Positions 43,972 to 53,989 of a stretch of 64,000 bases of DNA are shown piece by piece (within the stretch, counting starts at the first letter, position 1; the number at the start of each line of letters is the position of its first letter). The notes below the pieces were generated by a model that saw only the letters and a list, made by a program, of their open reading frames with translations, was not told where the DNA came from and ran no database searches. The stretch is from Bacteroidota bacterium (GTDB lineage Bacteria > Bacteroidota > Bacteroidia > B-17B0 > Aurantibacillaceae). The DNA lies in the NCBI GenBank assembly GCA_016711805.1, contig JADJSH010000001.1, forward strand, positions 419,232 through 483,231, in the 5' to 3' direction. The translations under genes were made by a program, and so were the position numbers.

Positions 43972-45058
43972 TGCCCAATGCAGATGGCATATCTGTTTTT
44001 AATAATACTAATAATTTAACCATCTCAACATAAGCCGCATCTACAGTTGCTGCATCGTTTATCACAGCATCTGATAAGGGCTCATTAACTAAAGCTAATT
44101 TAGTTTTAGCAATGGCAAACTGATTTTTAATGGCATTATTTAAAGTTCCAGCATTGTGTTGAGCTCCCAAAGCATCTAAATAATCATCTAACCCTAACCC
44201 ATCTGAACCGCCAATATTGCGACCTAAATACACATTTTCGATAGTTGCTAAACAAGTTTTTGCAAGACCAACTGAAATAGTATTTGCATAATAGGCTTCG
44301 CATTTTTCAGGTAGCTGAACATCTAAGGATTTTTTTCCTAAAGGAATGCCAATTTTAGCATTCTTCATTAAATCAACCTCATAATTTAATTGGTTCACTA
44401 ATAAGCCTAACGAACTTCCAATTTCAGAACCAGTATTAGAGTTAAAACTATTTCTATACCCTGAATTCCAAGAATTAATTACGGTGTTCATTTTAACTTG
44501 CATTTCATTTAAACAAGCATTGAAATAAGCTATGCGATTTGCTGCATTCCCATCCGTATCAAACAATGCAACGATAGACGCGTCTGAACTATTTTTTCCA
44601 TATAATAAATAATCTAGGGCAGGAAGACCTTTTGCATCAATATTGGCTGCCAAACCTAAATTGTAAGAACCTGCACTAATGTTGGAAAGAATTTGAACTG
44701 AATCTGTTGGATAGGTATCAAAACTCGCACGAATAATTTCATTTTCGGAAGGACCAAACTCAAACAAAGAGATTAATTGATATTGATTGTAAGCTCTATT
44801 AAATTTTTGACGAGCAACCTGTAAATTAGTTACCGTTTTTACTTGAACAAAATCATTGTATGCTAATGCAAACGAATCGAGGGCTTGTTTTGCCAACTGA
44901 AAGTTTGGTGCAATAACATTATCAGAATAATTGGCAAGCATTCCTGATTTATCAAAAGACACTTCGGGCTCATCTTCTTCACTTGCCTTTTTCTTTTTAC
45001 AATCCACTAAAAGTGAAGTAAACAAAAAGGCAATAATTATTAAGGTAATTTTTCTCAT
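43937..45058 (-). CDS. Imelysin family lipoprotein
   Basis: A 373-residue lipoprotein (signal peptide ending LLVDCKKKK). The mature protein is helical with the imelysin/IrpA pattern: APNFQLAKQALDSFALAYND, FEFGPSENEIIRASFDTYPT, LPALDYLLYGKNSS and LDDYLDALGAQHNAGTLNNAI. Imelysin-like proteins are iron-regulated and contribute to iron uptake at the cell surface or in the periplasm. It is first of a tight imelysin-HTTM-TonB receptor run. Confidence 0.88.
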   Translation of the reverse strand: MRKITLIIIAFLFTSLLVDCKKKKASEEDEPEVSFDKSGMLANYSDNVIAPNFQLAKQALDSFALAYNDFVQVKTVTNLQVARQKFNRAYNQYQLISLFEFGPSENEIIRASFDTYPTDSVQILSNISAGSYNLGLAANIDAKGLPALDYLLYGKNSSDASIVALFDTDGNAANRIAYFNACLNEMQVKMNTVINSWNSGYRNSFNSNTGSEIGSSLGLLVNQLNYEVDLMKNAKIGIPLGKKSLDVQLPEKCEAYYANTISVGLAKTCLATIENVYLGRNIGGSDGLGLDDYLDALGAQHNAGTLNNAIKNQFAIAKTKLALVNEPLSDAVINDAATVDAAYVEMVKLLVLLKTDMPSALGIVITYQDGDGD

Positions 45059-45184
45059 TCAATCAATTATTTCAGGTAACGAAGGTGCTAATTATATCAA
45101 AAATATCATATACCCCAAAAATGGTATTAAACCCAATTTTAAATATTCAGAATAGTTGTCAAATACTGGTATTATTAGCTTTAA

Positions 45185-45218
45185 ACAAAAAAGCACCTGC
45201 TATATAAACAGATGCTTT
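45185..45218 (-). terminator. Terminator after the DUF4856 gene
   Basis: On the minus strand: AAGCATCTG / CAGGTGCTT stem with a TTTATATAG loop and six T residues, 19 nt beyond the DUF4856 stop. It may partly separate DUF4856 from the downstream imelysin operon. Confidence 0.7.
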
Positions 45219-45236
45219 CTCGCATTTATGAAAATT

Positions 45237-46373
45237 TTAGAGTGTAGCTGGATCTAAATTAAAGATGGTCGCTAATGTGCTAATAACATTGTCCATATCA
45301 GCAACCGTTACATTATATAAATTAGTAGAAAAATAGCCTTGCAATTGAGCAATTTGTGCATTGGTAATTGTTTTAGAAGGATTGTAAGCAAATGCATTAA
45401 TGAAACCAATTCCTTCAGATAAATTATGATGACGGTCGGCATCTTGAGCAAAATTTGATTTTGCACCTTTCATGTAAGCAATACATTTTGCAGCAGCAAA
45501 TCGTTCCCAAGTATTAATAATCGTTGTGCGAGCTTCATCACGAGCTGTATTATCTTTATTAGTAATGGCAGCACGCCCTTTTAAAAATGCATTCATCATT
45601 GTTGCATTTGAGCCAATAGCTGTGTTTACTGAATTACAGTAGCTACCCCAGTTTTTTAAACCAGTTAAGTTCGTAGGAAAATCAATTGGCACCCCAAAAT
45701 ATCCAAAAGCTTCGTCCCAGGCTTTTTCTTGTGCTGTAGTACCACCAACTAATGTTGTGTTATCATAAGTCGCAATATTTGTAAGAATCGTTGTTGCTTG
45801 ATAATATAATACAGCTCCCATCAATCCTTTTTCGGTTAATTCTTTATATTCTAAACCATTTGCATCCACTAAAATAGCACGAGAAGGAGAAATTAATTTA
45901 CCTGCCACACCACTTGAAGCAGATTGTGTAGTAGGAGTTGCCGCTGCAAAAGTGCTTGTAGTTGCTGCATCGTCATAACTAGCCTCTAAAATGGTTTGCA
46001 AACTTGCAACGTTACTTGTTTGATCCTTTAATTGAATACCAGATGCACTTAAACCCGTTGTAGTAAATTGAGAGGCAGCATTAGCATACATGTCTTTCAA
46101 CTTTTGAGCATTTAAAGTAGGTTGTGTCGTTTGTGTAGTTGTATGAGTTGTTCTGATATATCCTGTCATCTCTGCAAGCATAGCAATACGAGTAGTAGAC
46201 GTTGTATAACTTACATTTGAAAAATTATACGTTGTTGGAATAGAATAACTAGGGCCACTTGGAGCTGGTGTTTCGTCTTGCGGTTCAATAGTATCTTTTT
46301 TGCAAGAAGTGGCTACCAACAAAGCTGCGACTGGCAATGCGAAAAAAAGTGATTTAGTGCTGATGGATTTCAT
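45237..46373 (-). CDS. DUF4856 domain lipoprotein
   Basis: A 378-residue lipoprotein (lipobox VATSCKKD). The mature part begins with a Thr/Pro-rich linker and then YSIPTTYNFSNVSYTTSTTR. It contains VAGKLISPSRAILVDANGLE and KEWDEAFGYFGVPIDFP-like elements typical of DUF4856. This family travels with imelysin, HTTM and TonB receptor genes in Bacteroidota iron-acquisition loci. It was probably the first gene expressed here, with an unusual repeated leader upstream. Confidence 0.85.
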   Translation of the reverse strand: MKSISTKSLFFALPVAALLVATSCKKDTIEPQDETPAPSGPSYSIPTTYNFSNVSYTTSTTRIAMLAEMTGYIRTTHTTTQTTQPTLNAQKLKDMYANAASQFTTTGLSASGIQLKDQTSNVASLQTILEASYDDAATTSTFAAATPTTQSASSGVAGKLISPSRAILVDANGLEYKELTEKGLMGAVLYYQATTILTNIATYDNTTLVGGTTAQEKAWDEAFGYFGVPIDFPTNLTGLKNWGSYCNSVNTAIGSNATMMNAFLKGRAAITNKDNTARDEARTTIINTWERFAAAKCIAYMKGAKSNFAQDADRHHNLSEGIGFINAFAYNPSKTITNAQIAQLQGYFSTNLYNVTVADMDNVISTLATIFNLDPATL

Positions 46374-46546
46374 ATGTTTAAATTATTGTTTTTTAGTTAT
46401 CATATGGTATAGCCAGTTTAATCATTTGTGTTTAAGCAAACATGGCTATTTCATATGTTCAAATTATTGTTTTTTAGTTATCATATGGTATAGCCAGTTT
46501 AATCATTTGTGTTTGCGTTTCGTCAAACATGGCTATTTCATATGTT
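46371..46546 (-). repeat. Tandem repeat with stem-loops in the DUF4856 leader
   Basis: Unit 1 (46371-46451, 81 nt) and unit 2 (46452-46538, 87 nt) are nearly identical, with a third start CATATGTT at 46539. Each unit contains TAGCCAGTTT and AAACATGGCTA arms that can fold around a 17-25 nt loop. The units differ mainly by an insert (GCGTTTCGT versus AAG) in the loop. Unit 1 overlaps the DUF4856 start codon region. Confidence 0.85.
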
Positions 46547-46559
46547 ATATTTTTATTTA

Positions 46560-46577
46560 GAATGATTATAATTATGA
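46560..46577. promoter_or_regulatory. Possible Fur-box-like site
   Basis: GAATGATTATAATTATGA resembles the Fur consensus (TGATTATAATTATG against TGATAATCATTATC, about 11 of 14). It is about 190 nt upstream of the DUF4856 start. The AT-rich background makes chance matches likely. Confidence 0.25.
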
Positions 46578-46750
46578 GTCAAAAGTATATTATAGTAAGC
46601 CAAAGCCAAATACCTAAAAAAGGGTATTTTGATAAAATGTTATACATAAGGTTTTTAATATCAAACGTACATAACAAAGACATATTTTTTATATGAACTA
46701 AAATCGAGTCAAGAAACTTAAAAAGCAATTATACTAAATCAAAAAAATAT

Positions 46751-46779
46751 TTGAATTACTATCAAAACACTTAGCTTTG
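46751..46779 (+). promoter_or_regulatory. Promoter for the MFS transporter gene
   Basis: TTG at 46751-46753, 18 nt, then TAGCTTTG at 46772-46779, an exact TAnnTTTG match. The gene starts 23 nt later. Confidence 0.55.
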
Positions 46780-46802
46780 TTATGCTTATACAACAAAACT
46801 AA

Positions 46803-48048
46803 ATGCCTCAAAAAGAACTCCCTCTCAACCAAAAATTTTCGTCTTATCAAGTACTTGTAATTGTATTATTAGCACTCACTCAATTTACCGTTGTATTAGA
46901 TTTTATGGTTATGTCGCCCTTAGGTGATATTTTAATGAAATCGATGAACATGACTACCACTCAATTTGGTTTAGTAGTATCTGCCTACGCTTTTAGTGCT
47001 GGTATTGCTGGTATTTTAACCGCTGGCTTTGCGGATAGATTTGATCGTAAAAAATTATTACTCTTCTTTTATATTGGATTTATTTTAGGGACTTTATTTT
47101 GTGGGATTGCAAATACATATCCACTCTTAATTGCAGCACGCATTATTACTGGCATTTTTGGGGGCGTTATAGGGTCTATATCCATGGCTATTGTAGCCGA
47201 TTTATTTTTACCACAACAACGTGGCCGCGTGATGGGATTTTTACAAATGGGCTTTGGCTCGAGCCAAGTGTTGGGCATCCCTATCAGTTTATATTTGGCA
47301 AATCTTTTAGGTTGGCAATCACCTTTTTAATGATTGTAGGTTTAGCAACTTTAATTTGGTTTATCATCGTCATTAAAATGCAACCCATTACACAACATTT
47401 AGAAGTGAAAAACGACCGAAATGCCCTACATCATTTGTTACATACGATTGCACAAAAAGATTACCGTGTTGGGTTTATGTCAACTGCTTTGTTATCCTTA
47501 GGCGGCTTTATGATGATGCCTTGGGGCAGTGCTTTTGCTATTAACAACTTACATGTTACCCCAGATCAATTACCCATTTTATTTATGATTGCAGGAGTAG
47601 CCACTTTAATTATCATGCCAATTATTGGTAAGCTTAGCGACAAGATGGATAAGTTTAATTTATTTGCGATTGCATCCATTTGGATGATTTGTGTAGTATT
47701 AGTGTATACACGACTCACGCCTGTGCCATTTTGGTTTGTCATCATTATGAATGTATTGATGATGATTGGTATTATGAGCCGCATGGTGCCATCTATGGCA
47801 TTAGCATCATCATTACCAAAAATGCAAGATAGAGGTGCTTTATGAGCATCAACTCTTCGCTACAACAAATTGCCGGTGGTGTAGCTGCCGCTATTAGCGG
47901 AATGATTGTGGTACAAAAAGATAAAACGAGTCCTTTAGAACACTACGATACACTAGGAATTTTAATTACCATCATATTGCTTTTTGCCATATACATGGTG
48001 TATAGGGTTAGTAAAATTGTGAAAAGAAGAGAGAGCTCAAACTCCTAA
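46803..48048 (+). CDS. MFS transporter (two frameshifts)
   Basis: The gene reads in three consecutive frames: 46803-47330, then to 47845, then from 47842. The parts join as LLGWQSPF(L)MIVGLATLIW and DRGAL/MSINSSLQQIAGG, so one base is missing near 47327 and another near 47840. The product has about 12 helices, with the MFS loop GFADRFDRKK after helix 2 and VLDFMVMSPLGDI early, like drug/proton antiporters. The shifts are more likely sequence errors than decay. Confidence 0.82.
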
Positions 48049-48255
48049 AACTAGTATATTATTTATTATCTTATTTTCTTTTTGCTTGATCAAAAGAAAC
48101 AAAAAATTAACGCCACTGCCGGAAACCACCATTGCCCGCAAAACTCCTGTGGCCTGCTGGCTCAAACTTATACGCTTGCACACCGAATTGCCAAAGTCAG
48201 CCGCACTATTACCAACGTATGAGAAACTTAAATAGAAAATGATTTTTATATTAAG
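48049..48255. other. Gene-free spacer with dispersed Bacteroidota phrase
   Basis: It holds a TTTTGCTTGATCAAAAGAAA-like palindromic phrase near 48075-48100 and a GC-richer part (GCCACTGCCGG...). No gene, tRNA or clear terminator seen. Confidence 0.4.
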
Positions 48256-49196
48256 CTACAACTTATCATAAGAATGTATATCATTTAAATTAATAGATAT
48301 ACTTCCATCTTTATGTGGCATTTGTTTCATAGGTACAAACTTTGCATTCCAAGCAATTTCGCTGGCTTTATAAGACATTCGAGAATATACCGTTTGAAAG
48401 TAAGTATCAGTAATCGATTTTATTAAAATAATAAACTCACCATCTCTTTGTTTTAAATCGGATTCCTTTAAACCATACATCGGACTCTTATCATCAATAG
48501 GATGAACAACTGTCCAAGTAAGTGGTAGTAAATTAATTTTACTTCTTTCTAAATCTAAAAAATGAAAATCTCTTTTTAAGGTTTCAGGATTATTGATGGC
48601 TAAAATCACTTGGCATTCTGTTTCAATTAATTCGTTTTGCTTTTTATTGGCCACTCTAAACATATAACCAGTGACATCTTTATACGGCGCCACCACTGCT
48701 TCATTACTATATTGCAAATCTACTTTAGGTTTCGAAAAACGCCCATATAAAATACCTGTTACTAAGGCAAAACCCATCAAACCTAACATGGATTCAATGG
48801 AAGAAACTGTGCTTGGAAGTACACTATTTGGATAAATATGTCCATATCCCACCGTAGTAAGCGTTTGAGCACTAAAGAAAAACAATTGATAAAAATTTTC
48901 AGAACCAGTTCCAACTTCCATTCCTCCAAATGTATCAGCACCAATAATAAAATATATAATGGCAAATAAGTATTGGTTAGCCACATAACTTACAAAACCA
49001 ATGCAAAAAATTGAGCCCAACTAATGCCTAACAACCAATGGAATAAATCAAAACCAATGTGTTTATCAGAAACCTTACGTTTAACGTTTACAGTGCCGTC
49101 TTGATTTAAAAAACGAACAGATTCGTTATAGTTTTTTGATCCAAAACCAATTTCAGCACTTTCTCTTTTATATTTGTTAAAAACCTCTTTAATCAT
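48256..49196 (-). CDS. Inward-rectifier (KirBac-type) potassium channel (frameshifted)
   Basis: Two pieces, 48990-49196 and 48256-49020, join in one protein of about 310 residues. The N-terminal piece has FHWLLGISWAQFF (slide helix and TM1). The second piece has TM1/TM2 and the filter TLTTVGYGHIYP (TVGYG), then a cytoplasmic beta domain (YMFRVANKKQNELIETECQV). This is the Kir/KirBac layout for K+ conduction. The break is a single-base shift near 49005. A divergent promoter for the SCO gene overlaps its start. Confidence 0.82.
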
Positions 49197-49203
49197 ACCT
49201 TTG
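49173..49203 (+). promoter_or_regulatory. Promoter for the SCO1 gene, implying a very short leader
   Basis: TTTG at 49173-49176, 19 nt, then TACCTTTG at 49196-49203, an exact -7 match ending 4 nt before the ATG at 49208. Transcription would start at or next to the start codon. Confidence 0.5.
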
Positions 49204-49207
49204 TAAA

Positions 49208-49873
49208 ATGAACTCTAAAGGTAATTATTATTGGGCATTATTAATTATTCCTGTCATTTTTATTGGCTGGTTTTTTTTTAATAAAAGTGAACAAAAACCA
49301 TTGCGCACCCTACCCTATTTCGGCCAAAAAAACAGTATGAAAGATGGCGACACTTCATATCATACAGTGAAGCCTTTTTGCTTTACCAATCAATACAACG
49401 AAAAAGTAACGGAAGAAACAGTGAAAGGAAAAATTTATGTTACTGATTTTTCTTTACCACTTGCCAATCTATTTGCCCTATTATGAGTTCAGAACTAGAA
49501 AGGGTTTACAAGCAATTCTCAAACCGAAAAGATGTATTAATTTTATCTCATACAGTTTCTCCAGAAGAAGACTCAGTAAACGTGATGATGGATTATGCTA
49601 CACTTCATGGAGTGAAAGATAAGCGTTGGTTATTTTTAACGGGCGACAAAAAACATTTATACGACATGGCTCGCACCAGTTATTTATTAAATATGGAAGA
49701 AGGAAATGGTGATGAAGATGATTTTATTCATACTCAAAATTTTGCATTAGTTGATAAAGAAAGGCATTTACGAGGTTTTTACGATGGCAACTGATAGTAT
49801 AGAAGTTTCTAGTTTAATAACAGATATGAACTTATTATTAGAAGAATATGCTTATAAAGAAAAACATCCATAA
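49208..49873 (+). CDS. SCO1/SenC family copper chaperone (frameshifted)
   Basis: Pieces 49208-49486, 49483-49794 and a tail to 49873 lie in different frames. Restoring one T near 49452 gives VTDFFFTTCQSICPIMSSELERVY, which contains the SCO copper-binding CxxxC. A second shift near 49788 restores the C-terminus to LLLEEYAYKEKHP. The N-terminus is a membrane anchor (ALLIIPVIFIGWFFF). SCO proteins deliver copper to cytochrome oxidase. It overlaps the next gene by 26 nt. Confidence 0.82.
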
Positions 49874-50237
49874 AGTACTTTTATTTTTTTGTATGATGGC
49901 ATTTACATCAGTAAGTGCTCAAAAGCCTGCTATATATAAAATTAACGACTTATTAAATCGCATTAATTACAATAAAGTAAAAGTGCTTTTAGTCAGTATG
50001 GATTTTGTTGAAGAATTAGATAAAAAACTAAATGACTTTTTAGTGAAAAATAAATACACAGCCGAAATAGTTTTACTAGACGAAGTAAATGGTAACGATT
50101 TTATCAATAAAATATCCGAAAAATGGAGTGGTGCCATTCCTGCAACGTTTATTACTGCAAAGGACAAAGCGCGGAATTACTTTCATGAAGGTAAAATGAC
50201 CTTTGATAGCCTTAACGCAGAAATTCTTGAAAAATAA
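49848..50237 (+). CDS. TlpA/thioredoxin-like protein lacking the CxxC segment
   Basis: A 129-residue secreted protein (signal peptide ending SVSAQ). It starts like TlpA-type proteins (IYKINDLLNRIN) and continues KVKVLLVSMDFVEELDKKL and WSGAIPATFIT (cis-Pro loop). The expected strand with a WATWCxPC active site between residues ~42 and 44 is absent, as if about 35-40 residues were deleted in frame. Either a real loss of redox function or a local sequence deletion. It is coupled to the SCO gene. Confidence 0.65.
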   Translation: MLIKKNIHKVLLFFCMMAFTSVSAQKPAIYKINDLLNRINYNKVKVLLVSMDFVEELDKKLNDFLVKNKYTAEIVLLDEVNGNDFINKISEKWSGAIPATFITAKDKARNYFHEGKMTFDSLNAEILEK

Positions 50238-50361
50238 TTTATAAGAGTAAATCTAATTTGTTTGCTCTCATCAAAAGGGTTCTTTTAAGCCTCAGAAATC
50301 TTAATAAGATTTACTTACTTTTTGTTCAAATATCCATTTCAGATATTATCTTTACCCAACT

Positions 50362-50786
50362 ATGGCATTAACAGTAAAAACATCACAACTACCCAATTCA
50401 GGTAAAGGTTTATTTACCACAACCGCAATTAAAAAAGGCACACGCGTTATTGAATACCTTGGCGAAATAATCGACTGGAAAGAATACGAAAAACGCGTAG
50501 AAAGAGATGAAGATGGCTACTTATTTTTTATTAACAAAAAAAGTATGTATCGACGCTTGGAATACACCCTGAGCATAAAGCACGTTACGCAAATGATGCG
50601 GCAGGTTTAGGTAGAGTAAAAGGTTTAAAAAACAATTGCGTTTACGAAACAGAAGGTAATCAATGCTGGATTGTGAGTACAAAAGATATTGCAGCAGGCG
50701 AAGAAATTTTTGTGAGTTATACAAAAGAATATTGGGATTGTGTAAAATATAATATTAGCATAGGAAGAGGGAAAAAAATAGTATGA
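50362..50786 (+). CDS. SET domain protein-lysine methyltransferase (frameshifted)
   Basis: The first frame (from 50362) gives ALTVKTSQLPNSGKGLFTTT and VIEYLGEII, the start of a SET domain. After a one-base shift near 50545 the next frame gives TPEHKARYANDAAG, NNCVYETEGNQCWIVSTKDI and GEEIFVSYTKEYW, covering the SAM/lysine pocket, to a stop at 50786. Total about 141 residues, a stand-alone SET protein as known in various bacteria. The stop overlaps the next start (ATGA). Confidence 0.75.
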
Positions 50787-51875
50787 TTGATCTAAAAACA
50801 TCTCTCTCAATTTTATTTTATCTACAGGTAGAACTGGCAGTACTCTTTTAAGTTCAATGCTAAACATGCATCCTGAAATACTATCTGTCTCAGAGGAACC
50901 ATTTGCCTATAATCTATATCCTAAATACAAAACATAATTAATTGGACAGATGACACTATTGAACAGTTTTGTTATGACTTCTATTTGTTTAGCGAAGGAA
51001 AACTAGAACCTCAATTTGGAAAAAAAGACGATATCGTAGCGCTTTTAAAAAAACATCAATCTATTTTAACTGGAGAATATGCTATTAAATTAGCCTACTT
51101 TGCTTTTTTCCGAACAAAAATAAAGATGCAGTCAATACTATTGTTGATAAGGAACTTATTTTTCACTACGTGCTAGATAAAGTTGTATCATACTATCCAA
51201 AAAGCAAATTCATTATACTACACCGCGATCCAAGAGATAATGTATTAGTAAAACTTAAAAGGGCTAAAGTAAAAGGTAGAGGGCGTCACTATTTTATTTT
51301 GCAAAATTTTGGAATTACACCTACAAAACTCTTGACAAAAAACTCAAAAATTTCTAGTGATAAATTCATTCATGTAAAATATGAAGATTTGGTGAGCAAA
51401 CCCGAACAAACATTACAAGTAATTTGCAAATTTTAAACATTAATTATCATAGGATATGCTGATGTTTAATGAAAGGTTTAATCAAGAAATGAATTCTGAT
51501 AATTCACTCTTAGAAAATTCTGTAAAAAACCATATTAGTATTTTACACCAAGGCTTAACCCAAAAAGTTAATACTGACAAACTTGGCCTTTGGAAAAAGG
51601 ATTTAAGTACAGCCGAGAATAATATAATTTGGAGTATATGTGGCGAAATAGCTAAAAAAAATGGCTATTTTGAAGATGGTTGCAAAAAAGTTTCCTATTT
51701 TAAATTATCATATCTTTATGATTGGTTCCAATTTTCGTATAAAAGAATAGTGGTGCCTACACTATATCATTGCTTACCTTTTAAGTTTAAATATTTTTAA
51801 AAAAAATTAAAATACGGTAAACAATTAAAACAAGACAAACTTATTGTAAATTACTACAGCGAACCTAAAACATAG
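50783..51875 (+). CDS. Sulfotransferase family protein 1 (frameshifted)
   Basis: Starts at ATG 50783, overlapping the SET stop. Over several frames it encodes FILSTGRTGSTLLSSMLNMH (5' PAPS-binding loop), VSEEPFAYNLY, then KFIILHRDPRDNVLVKLKR (3'-phosphate loop with the conserved Arg/Ser-type segment) and HVKYEDLVSKPEQTLQ. The end is KQDKLIVNYYSEPKT. Breaks are visible near 50800, 51170, 51440 and 51800. Substrate unknown. First of four related genes in 6 kb. Confidence 0.75.
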
Positions 51876-51880
51876 ATATA

Positions 51881-52945
51881 ATGGATTTTAGCTATCTTGA
51901 CAACATACAAATAAATTTCATTATAGGTCCTGCCAGAAGTGGAACAACGCTTTTAGCCCTTCTACTTCATAATCATCCAAACTGCATATCTGCTCCCGAG
52001 AAAAAACACTTTCTTTATTTTTATACTAAGTACAAAAACTTATCAATTGTATCCAAAACGTTAATCGATGATTTAACTACCTATTTTGTTGGAAATGGAA
52101 TTGATCAAAAAATATTTTGTTTAACATTGAAGATAATTTTTTGAAAACACATTAACTGTAGGCGACAAAATAAATTACGCTCAGTTGACTAAGTTAATCT
52201 ATTTGAATTTTTACAAAAACGTAAAAAACATTCATGAAGTAACTTGCATTATTGATAAAAACCCCTACTACACTTTTCAAACAGATAAAATACTTCATAC
52301 CTTTCCAGATGCAAAATTTATATGCATCAATAGAGATTACCGAGCAAATATTCTATCAAACAGACAGAGTCAAAAACCATATAACTCTATTAAATCAGTA
52401 GGGTATTACGCCGTAATTTGGAATTACTATTCCGAAAAATTGCAGCAAATACTATCCAATATACCAAACAGTTCATTACTATTAAAGTATGAGGACTTGG
52501 TAGAAAATAAAGAAAAAAGAAGTAGAAAGAATTTTTACATTTTTAAATATTCCTTTCTCAGAAAAAGTTTTTGATTATCCATAAAGACCTTTTAGAAAAC
52601 TGTCGAAATTAAATTTAACTCAAAACGTGTATGAACGTGCTGTAAAAAATAAGTGATTTAAGTCGCCCCATTAATACAAAACGAGCGTATGCTTGGAAAA
52701 ATGAGTTAAAAGAAACAGAAATTAAGCAAGCTGAATTTATCTGTGCTAAGCAAGGTTTATGTTTTAACTATCATCCCATAACCAAGACTAGTTTTTTAGA
52801 AAAATGTATGTTCTTTATTTTTACTATTCCTGGGTATGTTAGAGTTGGGTTGTTTTTTTTAATAAATTCTCCAAAAATACATTTGTATTTAAATGATGTT
52901 AAAAATGCAAATTACAAAAAGAAAAATTCGCAAATTGTTTCATGA
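51881..52945 (+). CDS. Sulfotransferase family protein 2 (frameshifted)
   Basis: The N-terminal P-loop region is FIIGPARSGTTLLALLLHNH, followed by SAPEKKHFLYFYTKYKN. After a shift near 52140 come IIDKNPYYTFQTDKILHTFP, KFICINRDYRANILSNRQSQ and LLKYEDLVENKEK. The tail after about 52640 reads PINTKRAYAWKNELKETEIK, as in typical sulfotransferase C-termini. The stop TGA (52943-52945) overlaps the next ATG at 52942. Closest in the window to protein 3, suggesting tandem duplication. Confidence 0.75.
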
Positions 52946-53949
52946 GTAACTGCCATCCTCATAAACAAACTCACTATATTATAGGCATTGGAAGGTCTGG
53001 AACGACGCTTCTTTCAAAATTATTAAATCAGCACAAAAACTGCCTTGTGACTTTGAAACTGATTTTGTTATTTTTTCTACCATTCTTTTAAGGATAAAAC
53101 AATTTTCTCTAAAACGATTTTGAACTAATTGCCAATTATTTTAATTTGTTTTTTAAAATAAATCCCACTGTTAAACCTTATTTTAATAACACCAACTTGC
53201 TTCAGGATTTATCTTCGACAAATTTCAAATCCTATCAAGAACTTATTGATTTTATTTATTTTCGCTTCAACTATATTCACAAACCATCACAAGACATTAG
53301 TGTTATTATAGATAAAAAACCATCGTATTCATTACACGTAGATGTTTTATTAAAACTAAATCCTGAATCGAAATTTATCTACTTAGTAAGAGATTACCGA
53401 GCTAATATATTATCCAGAAAACAAAGCATTGAAGGCGTTCACCCTAACACGGCATTTAATGCCTATAGATGGCTTTTTTTTAATAAAACAATACACACTT
53501 TTAAACATCGCTTCCCAGATAAAATTTTAGAAATAAAATATGAAGATTTAGTTACAGATACATCTACTACCATTAATAAAATAATTTCTTTTTTAAATTT
53601 ATCTACGACAGATACCGATGTTATGTTTTACCAAGAAGGAGAATTGAATTCTTCTCAAATTGACACCAATAATTCACTATTAAATCAAAGAATACAAAAA
53701 ACAAGAGAAGATTTAGGGAAACCATTTTAAATCACGAATTAATGCTTGGAAAAAGAATTATCTCAACAAGACATTGAACTTTCAGAAGCAATATGCAGTA
53801 AATATGCAGAATCTATTGGCTATTCAAGTACTATAAACTTAAATGCATTTAAGAAATGTATTTATATAGCAAAAAATTTCAGTAAATATTTAAAGGCACT
53901 TTATGACTACCACAAAATTTATGTTAATTCATTTAAAAGCCGAAACTAA
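52942..53949 (+). CDS. Sulfotransferase family protein 3 (frameshifted)
   Basis: It starts at ATG 52942 (ATGA overlap) with HYIIGIGRSGTTLLSKLLNQ. The frame breaks near 53045-53145 and resumes with VIIDKKPSYSLHVDVLLKLN, KFIYLVRDYRANILSRKQSI, EIKYEDLVTDTST. A further shift near 53735 leads to SRINAWKKELSQQDIELSEA. An alternative frame at the very end would extend to 53986. The VRDYRANILS core is shared with protein 2. Cytosolic, PAPS-dependent by family; acceptor unknown. Confidence 0.75.
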
Positions 53950-53989
53950 ATTAAACAGAATAAAATCAAAATTTAAACTTTCTTAAAAT

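Noticed and set aside
46300..46560. 86-residue + strand reading frame with repeated NYCFLVIIWYSQFNHLCL
   Set aside because: The repeat is the DNA tandem leader repeat translated. It overlaps the DUF4856 gene antisense and has no start signal.
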